A stretch of 64,000 bases of DNA from Ferruginibacter sp. (GCA_025963635.1 JAOQAK010000091.1:51769-115768), one strand, 5' to 3'. Positions 34,281-42,622 are shown, numbered from the stretch's first letter. Program-made: numbers and translations. The notes: generated by a model from the sequence alone, not told the origin.

Positions 34281-34679
34281 TTAGTAAATATTACACAATA
34301 CTTCACCACCCACATTCTGTGCTCTTGCTTCCTTATCAGTCATTACTCCTTTTGAAGTAGACACGATAGCAATTCCCAAACCATTCTTCACTCTTTTAAA
34401 TTCATCCGGCTTTGCGTAAGTACGTAAACCCGGACGTGAAACCCTTTCCAAACTTTGAATTACAGGCAACTTGGTAGCTGCATCGTATTTCAAAGCGATC
34501 TTAATTAAACCTTGTTTATTGTCATCTTCGAATTTGTATTTAAGGATATATCCCTTGTCATACAAAATCTCAGTCATGCGCTTCTTTAAATTAGATGCAG
34601 GTATTTCAACAATACGATGGTTCGCCATTTGGGCATTCCGTATTCTAGTTAAAAAGTCTGCTATCGGATCAGTAACCAT
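34281..34679 (-). CDS. rpsH: 30S ribosomal protein S8
   Basis: 132 residues. Primary 16S rRNA-binding protein and, in other bacteria, the translational repressor of the spc operon. Begins DPIADFLTRIRNAQMANH and ends with the conserved GLGIAIVSTSKGVMTDKEA and GGEVLCNIY. Length and both halves are normal. Whether spc-type autoregulation exists here cannot be read from this sequence; the site would be in front of rplE, where there is a tight coupling rather than a leader. Confidence 0.96.
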   Translation of the reverse strand: MVTDPIADFLTRIRNAQMANHRIVEIPASNLKKRMTEILYDKGYILKYKFEDDNKQGLIKIALKYDAATKLPVIQSLERVSRPGLRTYAKPDEFKRVKNGLGIAIVSTSKGVMTDKEARAQNVGGEVLCNIY

Positions 34680-34821
34680 TGTTATTTCAATTAGTTGATT
34701 AATAAATTATTTCAATGCGATATCCTTTTAGGGGGATGCTGGATCCTGGATTCTAGATGCAGGATTTAAAACCGGATGTTGTGCTAATCTTGTATCCAGT
34801 ATCAAGTATCCGGTATCAATC

Positions 34822-35091
34822 TTACCAGCTCGCCTTGGTAACTCCCGGAATTTTGCCTTCCAGTGCCATGTCTCTGAACATGTTCCTGGATAAACCGAAA
34901 TGCCTGAGATAACCTCTTGGACGGCCTGTTAACTGGCAACGATTTTTTAATCTTACCGGGGATGCATTTTTCGGCAACAAGTCCAAAGCTGCGTAATCGC
35001 CTGCTGCTTTTAAAGCGGCTCTTCTGTCAGCGTATTTGGCAACCATTACTTCACGTTTCCTTTGCCTGGCTTCAATTGATTTTTTTGCCAT
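34822..35091 (-). CDS. rpsN: 30S ribosomal protein S14 (zinc-free form)
   Basis: 89 residues, starting MAKKSIEARQRKREVM and containing NRCQLTGRPRGYLRHFGLSRN near the end. Only one Cys is present instead of the four of the zinc-binding form, so this is the long C-minus S14. It begins 15 bp after rplE on the minus strand and is followed by a 142-bp gap with GGATGCT/AGTATCC word arrays before rpsH. Confidence 0.96.
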   Translation of the reverse strand: MAKKSIEARQRKREVMVAKYADRRAALKAAGDYAALDLLPKNASPVRLKNRCQLTGRPRGYLRHFGLSRNMFRDMALEGKIPGVTKASW

Positions 35092-35106
35092 GTTATTTTT
35101 TGTATT

Positions 35107-35673
35107 TTACTTTTTAACGTTTTTAAAAGGCATTCCTAATTCTTTCAACAATTCGAATGCTTCTTCGTTGGTACCGGCGGTGGTAACAAAAGTGATGTCC
35201 ATACCGGTAATCTTATTTACCTTATCGATATCAATTTCAGGAAAGATAATCTGCTCAGTGATGCCTAGTGTGTAGTTACCGCGGCCATCAAATGATTTAT
35301 CATTGATACCTTTGAAATCACGTACACGAGGTAAAGAAACAGAAACAAACCTATCCAGGAACTCATACATCTTTACGCCACGTAATGTAACCCTTGCACC
35401 GATTGGCATGGCCTTACGCAACTTAAAGTTGGAGATATCCTTTTTACTCATCGTAGCCACTGCTTTCTGACCGGTTATCGTTGATAACTCTTCAACAGCG
35501 ATGTCTACTAATTTCTTATCTGCAACTGCACCATTCACACCGCGATTCAAACAAATCTTGGTAAGCTTTGGCGCCTGCATTACGGTTTTATAACCGAATT
35601 TTTTCATTAAAGCAGGTACAACTTCTTTGGTGTACTTATCTGCTAATCTTGGAGTGTATGTTGCTGTGCTCAT
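35107..35673 (-). CDS. rplE: 50S ribosomal protein L5
   Basis: 188 residues. Binds 5S rRNA and forms the bridge to the 30S head. Conserved parts: PKLTKICLNRGVNGAVADKK, KKDISNFKLRKAMPIGARVTLRG, LPRVRDFKGI, GNYTLGITEQIIFPEI and GMDITFVTTAGT. Its ATG overlaps the rplX stop (TAATG, 35671-35675), indicating translational coupling. Confidence 0.97.
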   Translation of the reverse strand: MSTATYTPRLADKYTKEVVPALMKKFGYKTVMQAPKLTKICLNRGVNGAVADKKLVDIAVEELSTITGQKAVATMSKKDISNFKLRKAMPIGARVTLRGVKMYEFLDRFVSVSLPRVRDFKGINDKSFDGRGNYTLGITEQIIFPEIDIDKVNKITGMDITFVTTAGTNEEAFELLKELGMPFKNVKK

Positions 35674-36011
35674 TATTTTATAGCCTCCCCTGATTTTTTA
35701 GATGTTCTGATTAATTTCCCGTTTTCCCTGCTACGTTTAATTTTAGTAGGTGCACCGGCTTTTGCATCCCAAAGCATCACATTAGAGATGTTGATTGGAG
35801 CTTCCACTTTTACAATCCCACCTTTGGTGTTTTGTGAAGTTGGCTTGGTATGCTTGGTAACGATGTTAACACCTTCTACCAATACACGGCTCTTTTCCAA
35901 TATCACTTCCAACACCTTGCGTGGCTTTTTAAGGTCCTTGTCTTCACCGGTAATAACAACTACGTTATCGCCTTTTTTAATGTTGAACTTGGGTTTAAAT
36001 CTTGTACTCAT
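35673..36011 (-). CDS. rplX: 50S ribosomal protein L24
   Basis: 112 residues with the KOW motif near the start (KKGDNVVVITGEDKDLKKPRKVLEV) and GVNIVTKHTKPTSQNTKGGIVKVEAPINISNVML, then a basic tail. L24 initiates 50S assembly. The stop codon overlaps the rplE start. The 101-bp gap to rplN holds TTTGAAAAT words. Confidence 0.96.
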   Translation of the reverse strand: MSTRFKPKFNIKKGDNVVVITGEDKDLKKPRKVLEVILEKSRVLVEGVNIVTKHTKPTSQNTKGGIVKVEAPINISNVMLWDAKAGAPTKIKRSRENGKLIRTSKKSGEAIK

Positions 36012-36112
36012 TTCTTATTAATTTGAAAATTACTCAATTTGAAAATTTGAAAATTTTAAGCCAGTGTGATCATCATTTTCACATTGAGCTATTTTCTAAT
36101 TTTATCATTTAA

Positions 36113-36481
36113 TTACAGTACTTCCGGAGCCAGGGAAATAATCTTCATGTATCCTTTATCTCTTAATTCTCTTGCCACCGGCCCAAAAATACGTGTGCCT
36201 CTTGGTTCATCTGCGTTGTTCAATAACACTACCGCGTTATCGTCAAAGCGAATGTATGATCCGTCTTTGCGACGTAATTTATTTACAGTTCTTACTATAA
36301 CGGCTTTGCTTACGGTTCCTTTTTTTATGCCACCGTTTGGAGTTGCATCCTTTACAGTAACCACAATTTTATCACCGATTTTCGCGTAGTCCTGCCCAGA
36401 GTTACCCAACACACGGATACACAACACTTCCTTGGCGCCACTGTTATCTGCTACGTTCAATCTGCTTTCTTGCTGAATCAT
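36113..36481 (-). CDS. rplN: 50S ribosomal protein L14
   Basis: 122 residues, the usual size. MIQQESRLNVADNSGAKEVLCIRVLG and the mid part KIGDKIVVTVKDATP, RTVNKLRRKDGSYIRFDDNAVVLLN and GTRIFGPVARELRDKGYMKIISLAPEVL are diagnostic. L14 lies at the subunit interface near bridge B8. Flanked on both sides by gaps of about 100 bp with word arrays. Confidence 0.97.
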   Translation of the reverse strand: MIQQESRLNVADNSGAKEVLCIRVLGNSGQDYAKIGDKIVVTVKDATPNGGIKKGTVSKAVIVRTVNKLRRKDGSYIRFDDNAVVLLNNADEPRGTRIFGPVARELRDKGYMKIISLAPEVL

Positions 36482-36591
36482 TTTATTCTGATTTAGTACT
36501 TAGTACTTAGTTGTTAGTACCAAGAGGGATTTCTATAAATTTAAACCTGCTATTCTGATGTCTGAATACTTACTACTAAGTACCTTGAAAC

Positions 36592-36867
36592 CTATTTTAC
36601 CTTCTCGATAACTTCCACCAGTCTCCAGCGTTTTGTTTTGCTGATCGGGCGGGTTTCCATGATCTTCACCGTATCACCGATACTACACTCATTCTTTTCA
36701 TCATGCGCATGGAATTTGGTAGATTTCTTTACGAACTTACCATAAAGCGGGTGCTTTACTTTTCTTTCCACCTTTACGGTGATTGACTTATCACCTTTAT
36801 TACTGGTAACTACTCCAGCTTTTGTTTTACGCAGGTTTCTTTCAACTGTTGTTACTACTTCGGTCAT
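36592..36867 (-). CDS. rpsQ: 30S ribosomal protein S17
   Basis: 91 residues. OB-fold 16S rRNA-binding protein: RNLRKTKAGVVTSNKGDKSITVKVERKVKHPLYGK, KKSTKFHAHDEKN and GDTVKIMETRPISKTKRWRLVEVIEK. Separated from rpmC by 22 bp; the gap to rplN (110 bp) has CTTAGTA word arrays in inverted orientation. Confidence 0.96.
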   Translation of the reverse strand: MTEVVTTVERNLRKTKAGVVTSNKGDKSITVKVERKVKHPLYGKFVKKSTKFHAHDEKNECSIGDTVKIMETRPISKTKRWRLVEVIEKVK

Positions 36868-36889
36868 TGTTGCAAAATTTATGGTTTAA

Positions 36890-37099
36890 TTATAAACCGA
36901 GTTCTTTACTTCTTAATGCTGTTTTCAAACGGGCGATATCCCTGCGCAATAAACGCATGCTTACCGGGTTCTCCAGGGGAGTAACGCTATGAGCAAAATG
37001 CACTTTCTTCAGGCGCAATTCATCTTCAGCGATCTTGGCTTTCAATTCTTCCGGGCCTAAACCTTTAATACTCGTTGAAAAATCTACTTTCTTTGACAT
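36890..37099 (-). CDS. rpmC: 50S ribosomal protein L29
   Basis: 69 residues, helical hairpin: STSIKGLGPEELKAKIAEDELRLKKVHFAHSV then NPVSMRLLRRDIARLKTALRSKELGL. L29 borders the exit tunnel and helps dock the signal recognition particle and trigger factor. The frame and length are typical; the tight junction with rpsQ contrasts with the 111-bp gap to rplP. Confidence 0.95.
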   Translation of the reverse strand: MSKKVDFSTSIKGLGPEELKAKIAEDELRLKKVHFAHSVTPLENPVSMRLLRRDIARLKTALRSKELGL

Positions 37100-37210
37100 T
37101 ATAAACTAATTTGATAATTCGATAATTTGCTAATCTGCTAATTTTTCCAATCTAAATATCTGCATTTAACATTAGCACATAAGCACATTGGCTAATTAGC
37201 TAATTTATAT

Positions 37211-37630
37211 CTATGCTTGGTAATCTCTTCTAACCACAAACTTCACCGCAATTGGTAATTTTTGTGCAGCAAGTTCAAAAGCCTCTTTTGCTGTTTGTAA
37301 TGGAACACCGTCTGCTTCAAACAAGATGCGACCTGGCTCAACTACTGCTGCCCAATATTCAGGGTTACCTTTACCTTTACCCATCCTCACTTCAGCCGGC
37401 TTTTTGGTAATTGGCTTATCCGGGAAAATTCTTATCCAAACATTTCCTTCTCTCTTCATATGACGGGTAAGGGCCTGGCGGGCACTTTCAATCTGCCTGT
37501 TAGTTAACCAGATAGGCTCCAGCGCTTTTAAGGCAAATGAACCAAAAGCAATAGTGGTACCTCTTTTTGCTGTTTCCCTGATTCGGCCTTTTTGCGCCTT
37601 TCTATGTTTTGCTCTTTTCGGTTGTAACAT
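37211..37630 (-). CDS. rplP: 50S ribosomal protein L16
   Basis: 139 residues. Near the A-site and peptidyl-transferase centre. Conserved parts: LQPKRAKHRKAQKGRIRETAKRG, RALTRHMKREGNVWIRIFPDKPITKKP and EVRMGKGKGNPEYWAAVVEPGRILFE, the last containing the arginine that is hydroxylated in some bacteria. Position between rpsC and rpmC is standard. Both gaps carry GCTAAT word arrays. Confidence 0.97.
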   Translation of the reverse strand: MLQPKRAKHRKAQKGRIRETAKRGTTIAFGSFALKALEPIWLTNRQIESARQALTRHMKREGNVWIRIFPDKPITKKPAEVRMGKGKGNPEYWAAVVEPGRILFEADGVPLQTAKEAFELAAQKLPIAVKFVVRRDYQA

Positions 37631-37743
37631 CGTAATCTAATTTGCTAATTCGATAATATTAATAATTTGCTAATCTGCTAATGAGATAATGTGCTAATAT
37701 CCTAATGTGCGTATTTTCATTAGCACATCAGCTAATTAGTTAA

Positions 37744-38568
37744 TTAGCGCCTTCCTCCCTGCTGTCCACCACCACGGTTTCCACCACCGCCCTGGCCACC
37801 GCCGCCTCTTCTATCCCTGTCTCCACCGCCGCCACCGCGCCTGTCATCTCTTCTATCGCCACCACGGTTATCAAATCCTCTGTCCGGACCACCTTCTTTA
37901 CCGCCGCCTGCTAATATATTCGGGTTTAAATCTCTTTTGGCTAATACTTCACCCTTACAGATCCATACTTTGATACCAATTTTACCATATACGGTTTGTG
38001 CAAACACATTGGCATAATCGATGTCCATACGTAATGTATGCAATGGTGTTCTTCCCTGCTTGATCTCTTCACTACGTGCTATTTCCGCACCGCCCAAACG
38101 ACCACCTACTCTCACTTTAATTCCTTCTGCACCCATTCTTAATGCTGAGGCAATGGACATTTTCACCGCACGTTTAAAATTGATCCTTCCTTCTAACTGG
38201 CGGGCAATGGTATCTGCTACAATCTGTGCATCCAGTTCCGGGCGACGGATCTCCAGGATATTAATCTGGACATCATCTTTTCCGGTTAATTTTTTCAATT
38301 CTTCTTTGATCCTGTCAACCTCACCACCACCTTTACCGATGATGATACCTGGCTTGGAAGTATGAATGGTAACGATCAGTTTGTTAAGCGTACGCTCAAT
38401 AACGATCTTAGATATGCCACCTTTATTGATACGGGCATTCAGGTAAGTTCTGATCTTATGATCTTCAATTAGCTTTTTACCAAAATCTTTTTTGTGTGCA
38501 TACCAATTACTGTCCCATCCACGGATGATTCCTAGTCTGATACCAATCGGATTTGTTTTCTGACCCAT
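37744..38568 (-). CDS. rpsC: 30S ribosomal protein S3 with Gly/Arg-rich tail
   Basis: 274 residues, about 40 longer than the usual bacterial S3. Residues 1-215 form the normal protein: GQKTNPIGIRLGIIRGWDSNW, the KH-domain loop GIIIGKGGGEVD (residues 74-85), QINILEIRRPELDAQIV, and the helicase-associated RRAEIARSE-type block ending KVWICKGEVLAKRDLNP. Residues 221-274 are a low-complexity tail of Gly, Arg, Asp and Asn with RGG repeats (RGGDRRDDRRGGGGGDRDRR and GGGNRGGGQQGGRR). Such a tail would be disordered and RNA-binding; its role at the mRNA entry site is unknown. The stop codon falls inside the first GCTAATT word of the adjacent array. Confidence 0.95.
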   Translation of the reverse strand: MGQKTNPIGIRLGIIRGWDSNWYAHKKDFGKKLIEDHKIRTYLNARINKGGISKIVIERTLNKLIVTIHTSKPGIIIGKGGGEVDRIKEELKKLTGKDDVQINILEIRRPELDAQIVADTIARQLEGRINFKRAVKMSIASALRMGAEGIKVRVGGRLGGAEIARSEEIKQGRTPLHTLRMDIDYANVFAQTVYGKIGIKVWICKGEVLAKRDLNPNILAGGGKEGGPDRGFDNRGGDRRDDRRGGGGGDRDRRGGGGQGGGGNRGGGQQGGRR

Positions 38569-38588
38569 ATTGTTGGTTAATTCGTTTA

Positions 38589-38939
38589 TTAAATTATTGA
38601 CTTGCTATCTACTATTAATGTTACATGATTGCTACGCTTGCGCACCCTGTAGCCACGACCTTGCGGTGCCGGACGCATGCGCTTGATCACCCTTCCGCAA
38701 TCCACCATGATGGTTTTTACTACCAGCTTCGCATCTTCAGGCTTTACTCCTTCATTTTTCTGCTCCCAGTTGTTGATGGCACTCTTTAATAACTTATATA
38801 AAGGAACCGCCGGGTGCTTGGTGTTGAATTGCAAAACGCCTAAAGCTTTTTCTACTTCCATTCCACGTATCAGGTCTACCAGTAAACGCATTTTACGTGG
38901 TGATGTTGGATAATCGTTTAGTTTAGCTACTGCTTCCAT
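38589..38939 (-). CDS. rplV: 50S ribosomal protein L22
   Basis: 116 residues. EAVAKLNDYPTSPRKMRLLVDLIRG, ALGVLQFNTKHPAVPLYKLLKSAINNW and a C-terminal extended beta-hairpin CGRVIKRMRPAPQGRGYRVRKRSNHVTLIV that lines the exit tunnel. Macrolide-related tip residues are in this hairpin. Close (20 bp) to rpsC, followed by a 119-bp gap with GGATGCT/GATACT arrays before rpsS. Confidence 0.96.
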   Translation of the reverse strand: MEAVAKLNDYPTSPRKMRLLVDLIRGMEVEKALGVLQFNTKHPAVPLYKLLKSAINNWEQKNEGVKPEDAKLVVKTIMVDCGRVIKRMRPAPQGRGYRVRKRSNHVTLIVDSKSII

Positions 38940-39058
38940 TTTTTATTTAGTTTCTTGATACTTAATCTTGATGCTGGATGCTGGATTCTTGATACTTGAT
39001 CCGTTACCTACGTACTATCTTCATCTAGTATCCAGTATCGGTATTTAGTATCCGTGTT

Positions 39059-39331
39059 TTAGTTTATCTTTTTACTTGAGTGACCTCTAAAGTTCCTGGT
39101 TGGTGCAAATTCACCCAGTTTATGGCCTACCATAAATTCTGTAACATACACTGGTATGAACTTATTGCCATTGTGAACTGCTAAAGTATGTCCTACGAAA
39201 TCAGGAGTAATCGTTGAACGGCGACTCCATGTTTTAATAACACCCTTTTTATTTTTTCCTTCATTGATGGCCAACACTTTTACTTCGAGGTTAGCATCTA
39301 CATAAGGACCTTTTTTTACCGAACGAGCCAT
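39059..39331 (-). CDS. rpsS: 30S ribosomal protein S19
   Basis: 90 residues. MARSVKKGPYVDANLEVKV, then TWSRRSTITPDFVGHTLAVHNGNKFIPVYVTEFMVGHKLGEFAPTR are diagnostic. S19 contacts 16S helix 42 in the head. Normal length, and the expected place between rplB and rplV. Confidence 0.96.
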   Translation of the reverse strand: MARSVKKGPYVDANLEVKVLAINEGKNKKGVIKTWSRRSTITPDFVGHTLAVHNGNKFIPVYVTEFMVGHKLGEFAPTRNFRGHSSKKIN

Positions 39332-39354
39332 ATTATTATTTTTTCTGTTGATTT

Positions 39355-39373
39355 CCCCGGTTAATCACCGGGG
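39355..39373. other. Short GC hairpin between rpsS and rplB
   Basis: CCCCGGT and ACCGGGG pair perfectly around TAATC. No T-run follows on either strand, so it is more likely an RNA-stabilising or processing structure than a terminator. Confidence 0.55.
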
Positions 39374-39394
39374 CATTTTAACGTGATTGATTGC

Positions 39395-40237
39395 TTATTT
39401 GTTACTGATCTTCTTACCGTTCCTGCGCTGGATGATCATTTTATCTGATCCCTTACCCCTTGTACGGGTAACCTGTCCCTTAGCGTATTTACCGGTACGG
39501 CTACGTGGATGTCCACCGGAAGCCCTTCCTTCACCACCACCCATCGGATGATCTACCGGGTTCATGGCTACGGCTCTTGTTCTTGGCCTAACGCCTTTCC
39601 AACGGTTTCTACCTGCTTTACCTGCACTTTCCAGGTTATGATCGCTGTTGCTTACTACCCCTACGGTTGCATAGCAATTGATCAACACCTTTCTCAATTC
39701 GCCGCTGGGCATTTTTAAAATACCGTATTTTTCTTCCTTATTCGCTAACTGTGCACTTGTTCCTGCACTGCGCACTAATTTACCACCCTGGCCTGGTTGC
39801 ATTTCTATGTTATGCACATTTGTACCAAGGGGCATAAATTTCAACTGCAATGCATTTCCCAACTCCGGGGCAACATCATCACCGCTTAAAACAGTGGCGC
39901 CAACCTGCAAACCATTTGGAGCAAGGATGTAACGCTTTTCACCATCCACATAATTCAACAAAGCGATAAATGCGGTACGGTTTGGATCGTATTCAATACT
40001 GTTTACAACGGCGGGTATATTTTTCTTATCTCTTTTAAAATCAATCAGGCGATACATGATCTTGTTTCCACCGCCCATATAACGCATTGCCCTTCTACCT
40101 TGTGAGTTGCGGCCTGCTGTATTCTTTTGAGCTTCCAGTAAAGTTTTCTCCGGAATGTTGGTGGTAATTTCAGCATATGCATTACCAATTCTCCATCGTG
40201 TACCGGCCGTGGTTGGTTTGTATTTTCTAAGTGCCAT
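39395..40237 (-). CDS. rplB: 50S ribosomal protein L2
   Basis: 280 residues from MALRKYKPTTAGTRW; the frame extends 29 codons upstream without a sensible protein. L2 is essential for subunit joining and peptidyl-transferase. Conserved: TAGRNSQGR, HKRYRLIDFKR-like MYRLIDFKRDKKNIP, NRTAFIALLNYVDGEKRYILAP, LQLKFMPLGTNVHNIEMQPG and the critical MNPVDHPMGGGEGRASGG loop near the end. Length and order are normal. Confidence 0.97.
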   Translation of the reverse strand: MALRKYKPTTAGTRWRIGNAYAEITTNIPEKTLLEAQKNTAGRNSQGRRAMRYMGGGNKIMYRLIDFKRDKKNIPAVVNSIEYDPNRTAFIALLNYVDGEKRYILAPNGLQVGATVLSGDDVAPELGNALQLKFMPLGTNVHNIEMQPGQGGKLVRSAGTSAQLANKEEKYGILKMPSGELRKVLINCYATVGVVSNSDHNLESAGKAGRNRWKGVRPRTRAVAMNPVDHPMGGGEGRASGGHPRSRTGKYAKGQVTRTRGKGSDKMIIQRRNGKKISNK

Positions 40238-40354
40238 TTTTAAATCTTTTGTCCTGGATCCTTGAAGACCTTTGGAACTTTTATTTAATGAATTGCTGCG
40301 TTTTGCGGTAGCAGCATTTACCATCCTTTGTTATGCTTATCTAACCCGGACAGT

Positions 40355-40654
40355 CTAAACTGTTCCGTATAAATCAATTGTTTCGCCGTCAGCCACTGTT
40401 ACATAGGCTTTCTTTTTAGCAGGCTTGCGACCGCTCACCACACCGGCTTTTGTATTGCGTGACTTAGCTTTACCAGGTGTTACTGAAGTATTAACATTGA
40501 TAACCTGTACACCATAAAAAGATTCCACAGCCTTTTTGATTTCCAGCTTGTTTGCTTTTCTGCCTACAACAAAAGCATAACGGTTCATTTTTTCAGTTTG
40601 CTTATTTATCTTTTCAGATAAGATCGGCTTTATTAAAACTTCAGACAGTTTCAT
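40355..40654 (-). CDS. rplW: 50S ribosomal protein L23
   Basis: 99 residues. MKLSEVLIKPILSEKINKQTEK, YAFVVGRKANKLEIKKAVESFYGVQVINVNTSVTPG and a terminal beta-strand. L23 is the tunnel-exit docking site for trigger factor and SRP. The 110-bp gap to rplD holds inverted GCTAAT arrays. Confidence 0.96.
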   Translation of the reverse strand: MKLSEVLIKPILSEKINKQTEKMNRYAFVVGRKANKLEIKKAVESFYGVQVINVNTSVTPGKAKSRNTKAGVVSGRKPAKKKAYVTVADGETIDLYGTV

Positions 40655-40764
40655 AATTCTAATTTGATAATTTGCTAATTAGCCAATTTGCTAATTGAAA
40701 CTTTGTTAATGTATTATTCTCGTCACTAGCATATTAGCACATCAGCTAATTAGCTAATTTATTT

Positions 40765-41403
40765 TTATGCTTCTACTTCTACTTCCTCTTCTGTAAAAAT
40801 CTTTGCAACAGTTTCTGTAAAAACCAACACGTTGGCATTTACAATATCATATGTATTTACATCGCTCAATAATGTACCCTGTACTTTAGGAATATTCCGA
40901 AGGCTCAGGTATAGGTTGTCATTATCTTCCGGTAAAACAAATAATATCTTTTTGTCGCTTAACTGCAGACTCTTTAAAATACCGGCAAATTGCTTTGATT
41001 TCGGAGCCTCCATTGTTATATCTTCTACCACCACAATTGCATTTTCCTTTGCTTTAGAACTCAAGGCACTGATCTTAGCCAAATCTTTCACCTTACGGTT
41101 CAATTTAAAACCATAGAGATGCGGTTTTGGCCCAAAGATGCTACCACCACCCTTATAGATAGGGCTACGCAGGTTACCTTTACGTGCACCACCGGTTCCT
41201 TTCTGCTTTACTAATTTCTTGGAAGATCCGTTTGCCTCTGCTCTTGTTTTTACTTTATGCGTACCCTGGCGCTGCGCAGCTAAATATTGCTTAACAGCTA
41301 AGTAAACAACGTGCGTGTTAGGCTCCGTACCAAAAATTTCTTCAGGCAGCTCAATGGTTCTACCGGTTTTAGCGCCTTCTATATTTAAAATATCTACTTG
41401 CAT
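40765..41403 (-). CDS. rplD: 50S ribosomal protein L4
   Basis: 212 residues. LDVYNV-like N-terminus (QVDILNIEGAKTGRTIELPE), then HKVKTRAEANGSSKKLVKQKGTGGARKGNLRSPIYKGGGSIFGP, the extended loop into the exit tunnel, and EDNDNLYLSLRNIPKVQGTLLSDVNTYDIV at the end. In other bacteria L4 represses the S10 operon by acting on the leader; the leader here is only about 35 nt, so the same mechanism is not evident. Confidence 0.96.
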   Translation of the reverse strand: MQVDILNIEGAKTGRTIELPEEIFGTEPNTHVVYLAVKQYLAAQRQGTHKVKTRAEANGSSKKLVKQKGTGGARKGNLRSPIYKGGGSIFGPKPHLYGFKLNRKVKDLAKISALSSKAKENAIVVVEDITMEAPKSKQFAGILKSLQLSDKKILFVLPEDNDNLYLSLRNIPKVQGTLLSDVNTYDIVNANVLVFTETVAKIFTEEEVEVEA

Positions 41404-41522
41404 GACTTTTAATTTGCTAATGTGCTAATTTGCTGATATGCTAATTAATCACATCTAATTTTAAAATCTTAATCTATTTATAATTAGCACATTAGCACAT
41501 TGGCTAATTAGCACATTAACTT

Positions 41523-42140
41523 TTACTTTTGGATTAAAACGATTGAACCGTTATGGCCCGGTACCGAACCACTAATTAGTATATAATTCTTTTCAGAAAA
41601 TATTTTTACAACTTTCAATCCTTTCATCTTCACCCTGTCTTGACCCATGCGGCCACCCATTCTCATTCCCTTAAATACCCTGGAGGCATCTGATGAATTA
41701 CCAATAGATCCGGGAGCTCTTGAACGGTCATGCTGGCCATGAGACTGTCCGCCTACACCATGAAAACCATGACGTTTTACAACACCCTGGAAACCCTTTC
41801 CTTTAGTGGTCCCTACTACTTCAACACTATCGCCTTCAGCAAAAATGTCGACAGTGATGGTTTCACCAACGGCCTGGGTAAATTCGCTATCGCGTATTTC
41901 TTTAACTACTTTTTTGGGGGAAGTCTGAGCTTTGGCGAAGTGATTTACCTCAGCTTTGATGGAGTGTTTTTCTTTTTTGTCGCCGAAAGCGATCTGGAGG
42001 GCATTGTAACCGTCTGATTCTACGGTTTTCTTTTGGGTAACCACACATGGTCCTGCTTCAATGATTGTAACGGCCGTTTGTTTGCCTGTTGCATCAAAGA
42101 CACTGGTCATCCCAATCTTCTTTCCAATAATACTTTTCAT
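41523..42140 (-). CDS. rplC: 50S ribosomal protein L3
   Basis: 205 residues. Begins MKSIIGKKIGMTSVFDATGKQ and carries VTIIEAGPCVVTQKKT, FAEGDSVEVVGTTKGKGFQGVVKRHGF, GGQSHGQHDRSRAPGSIG (the loop near the peptidyl-transferase centre, with the Gln that is methylated in some bacteria) and GSVPGHNGSIVLIQK at the end. Second gene of the S10 operon, 105 bp after rpsJ. Confidence 0.97.
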   Translation of the reverse strand: MKSIIGKKIGMTSVFDATGKQTAVTIIEAGPCVVTQKKTVESDGYNALQIAFGDKKEKHSIKAEVNHFAKAQTSPKKVVKEIRDSEFTQAVGETITVDIFAEGDSVEVVGTTKGKGFQGVVKRHGFHGVGGQSHGQHDRSRAPGSIGNSSDASRVFKGMRMGGRMGQDRVKMKGLKVVKIFSEKNYILISGSVPGHNGSIVLIQK

Positions 42141-42245
42141 TGTATCTTTTTTTTATCCAGCGCTCCGTTTGATTCCGGAGATGGATGTTTCAATATTTTA
42201 TATAAGAACTAACCTTTTGCCTTCCCGACATGATCGGGCGGTTCA

Positions 42246-42551
42246 TCAGGCCTTGATCTCAACATCTACACCACTTGGCAGGTCTAATTTACTTAGCGCA
42301 TCAACCGTACGGCTGCTGCTGGTGTATATGTCTAACAAACGCTTGTGTGTACACAGTTGAAATTGCTCACGTGCTTTCTTATTAACGTGAGGAGAACGAA
42401 GTACAGTAAAAATTTTCTTGTGCGTAGGTAAAGGAATGGGTCCTGTTACAACTGCACCGGTACTGCGTACCGTTTTTACGATTTTCTCAGCCGACTTATC
42501 AACCAGGTTATGATCGTAAGACTGTAATTTTATTCTGATTCTCTGTGACAT
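42246..42551 (-). CDS. rpsJ: 30S ribosomal protein S10
   Basis: 101 residues, first gene of the S10-spc operon. SQRIRIKLQSYDHNLVDKSAEKIV, GPIPLPTHKKIFTVLRSPHVNKKAREQFQL and SSRTVDALSKLDLPSGVDVEIK are diagnostic. S10 also acts in transcription antitermination with NusB. A full promoter (TTTG-N19-TACCTTTG) lies 36-66 nt upstream, giving a short leader. Confidence 0.97.
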   Translation of the reverse strand: MSQRIRIKLQSYDHNLVDKSAEKIVKTVRSTGAVVTGPIPLPTHKKIFTVLRSPHVNKKAREQFQLCTHKRLLDIYTSSSRTVDALSKLDLPSGVDVEIKA

Positions 42552-42591
42552 ATTTAAAGAACTTTAAACTTTCGTTTTTTAATTTGGAGTG

Positions 42592-42622
42592 CAAAGGTAA
42601 GGGAGTGGGTTGAAATAGCAAA
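42592..42622 (-). promoter_or_regulatory. S10-spc operon promoter
   Basis: On the minus strand, TTTG (42619-42622) is followed after exactly 19 nt by TACCTTTG (42592-42599), matching both the -33 and -7 elements of the Bacteroidota consensus. Transcription should start near 42587, about 36 nt before the rpsJ ATG, and serve the whole leftward operon to secY. Confidence 0.85.

Noticed and set aside
34168..41523. Direct-repeat-rich junctions as CRISPR arrays
   Set aside because: Words are 7-9 bp, degenerate and without regular spacers; no cas gene is present.
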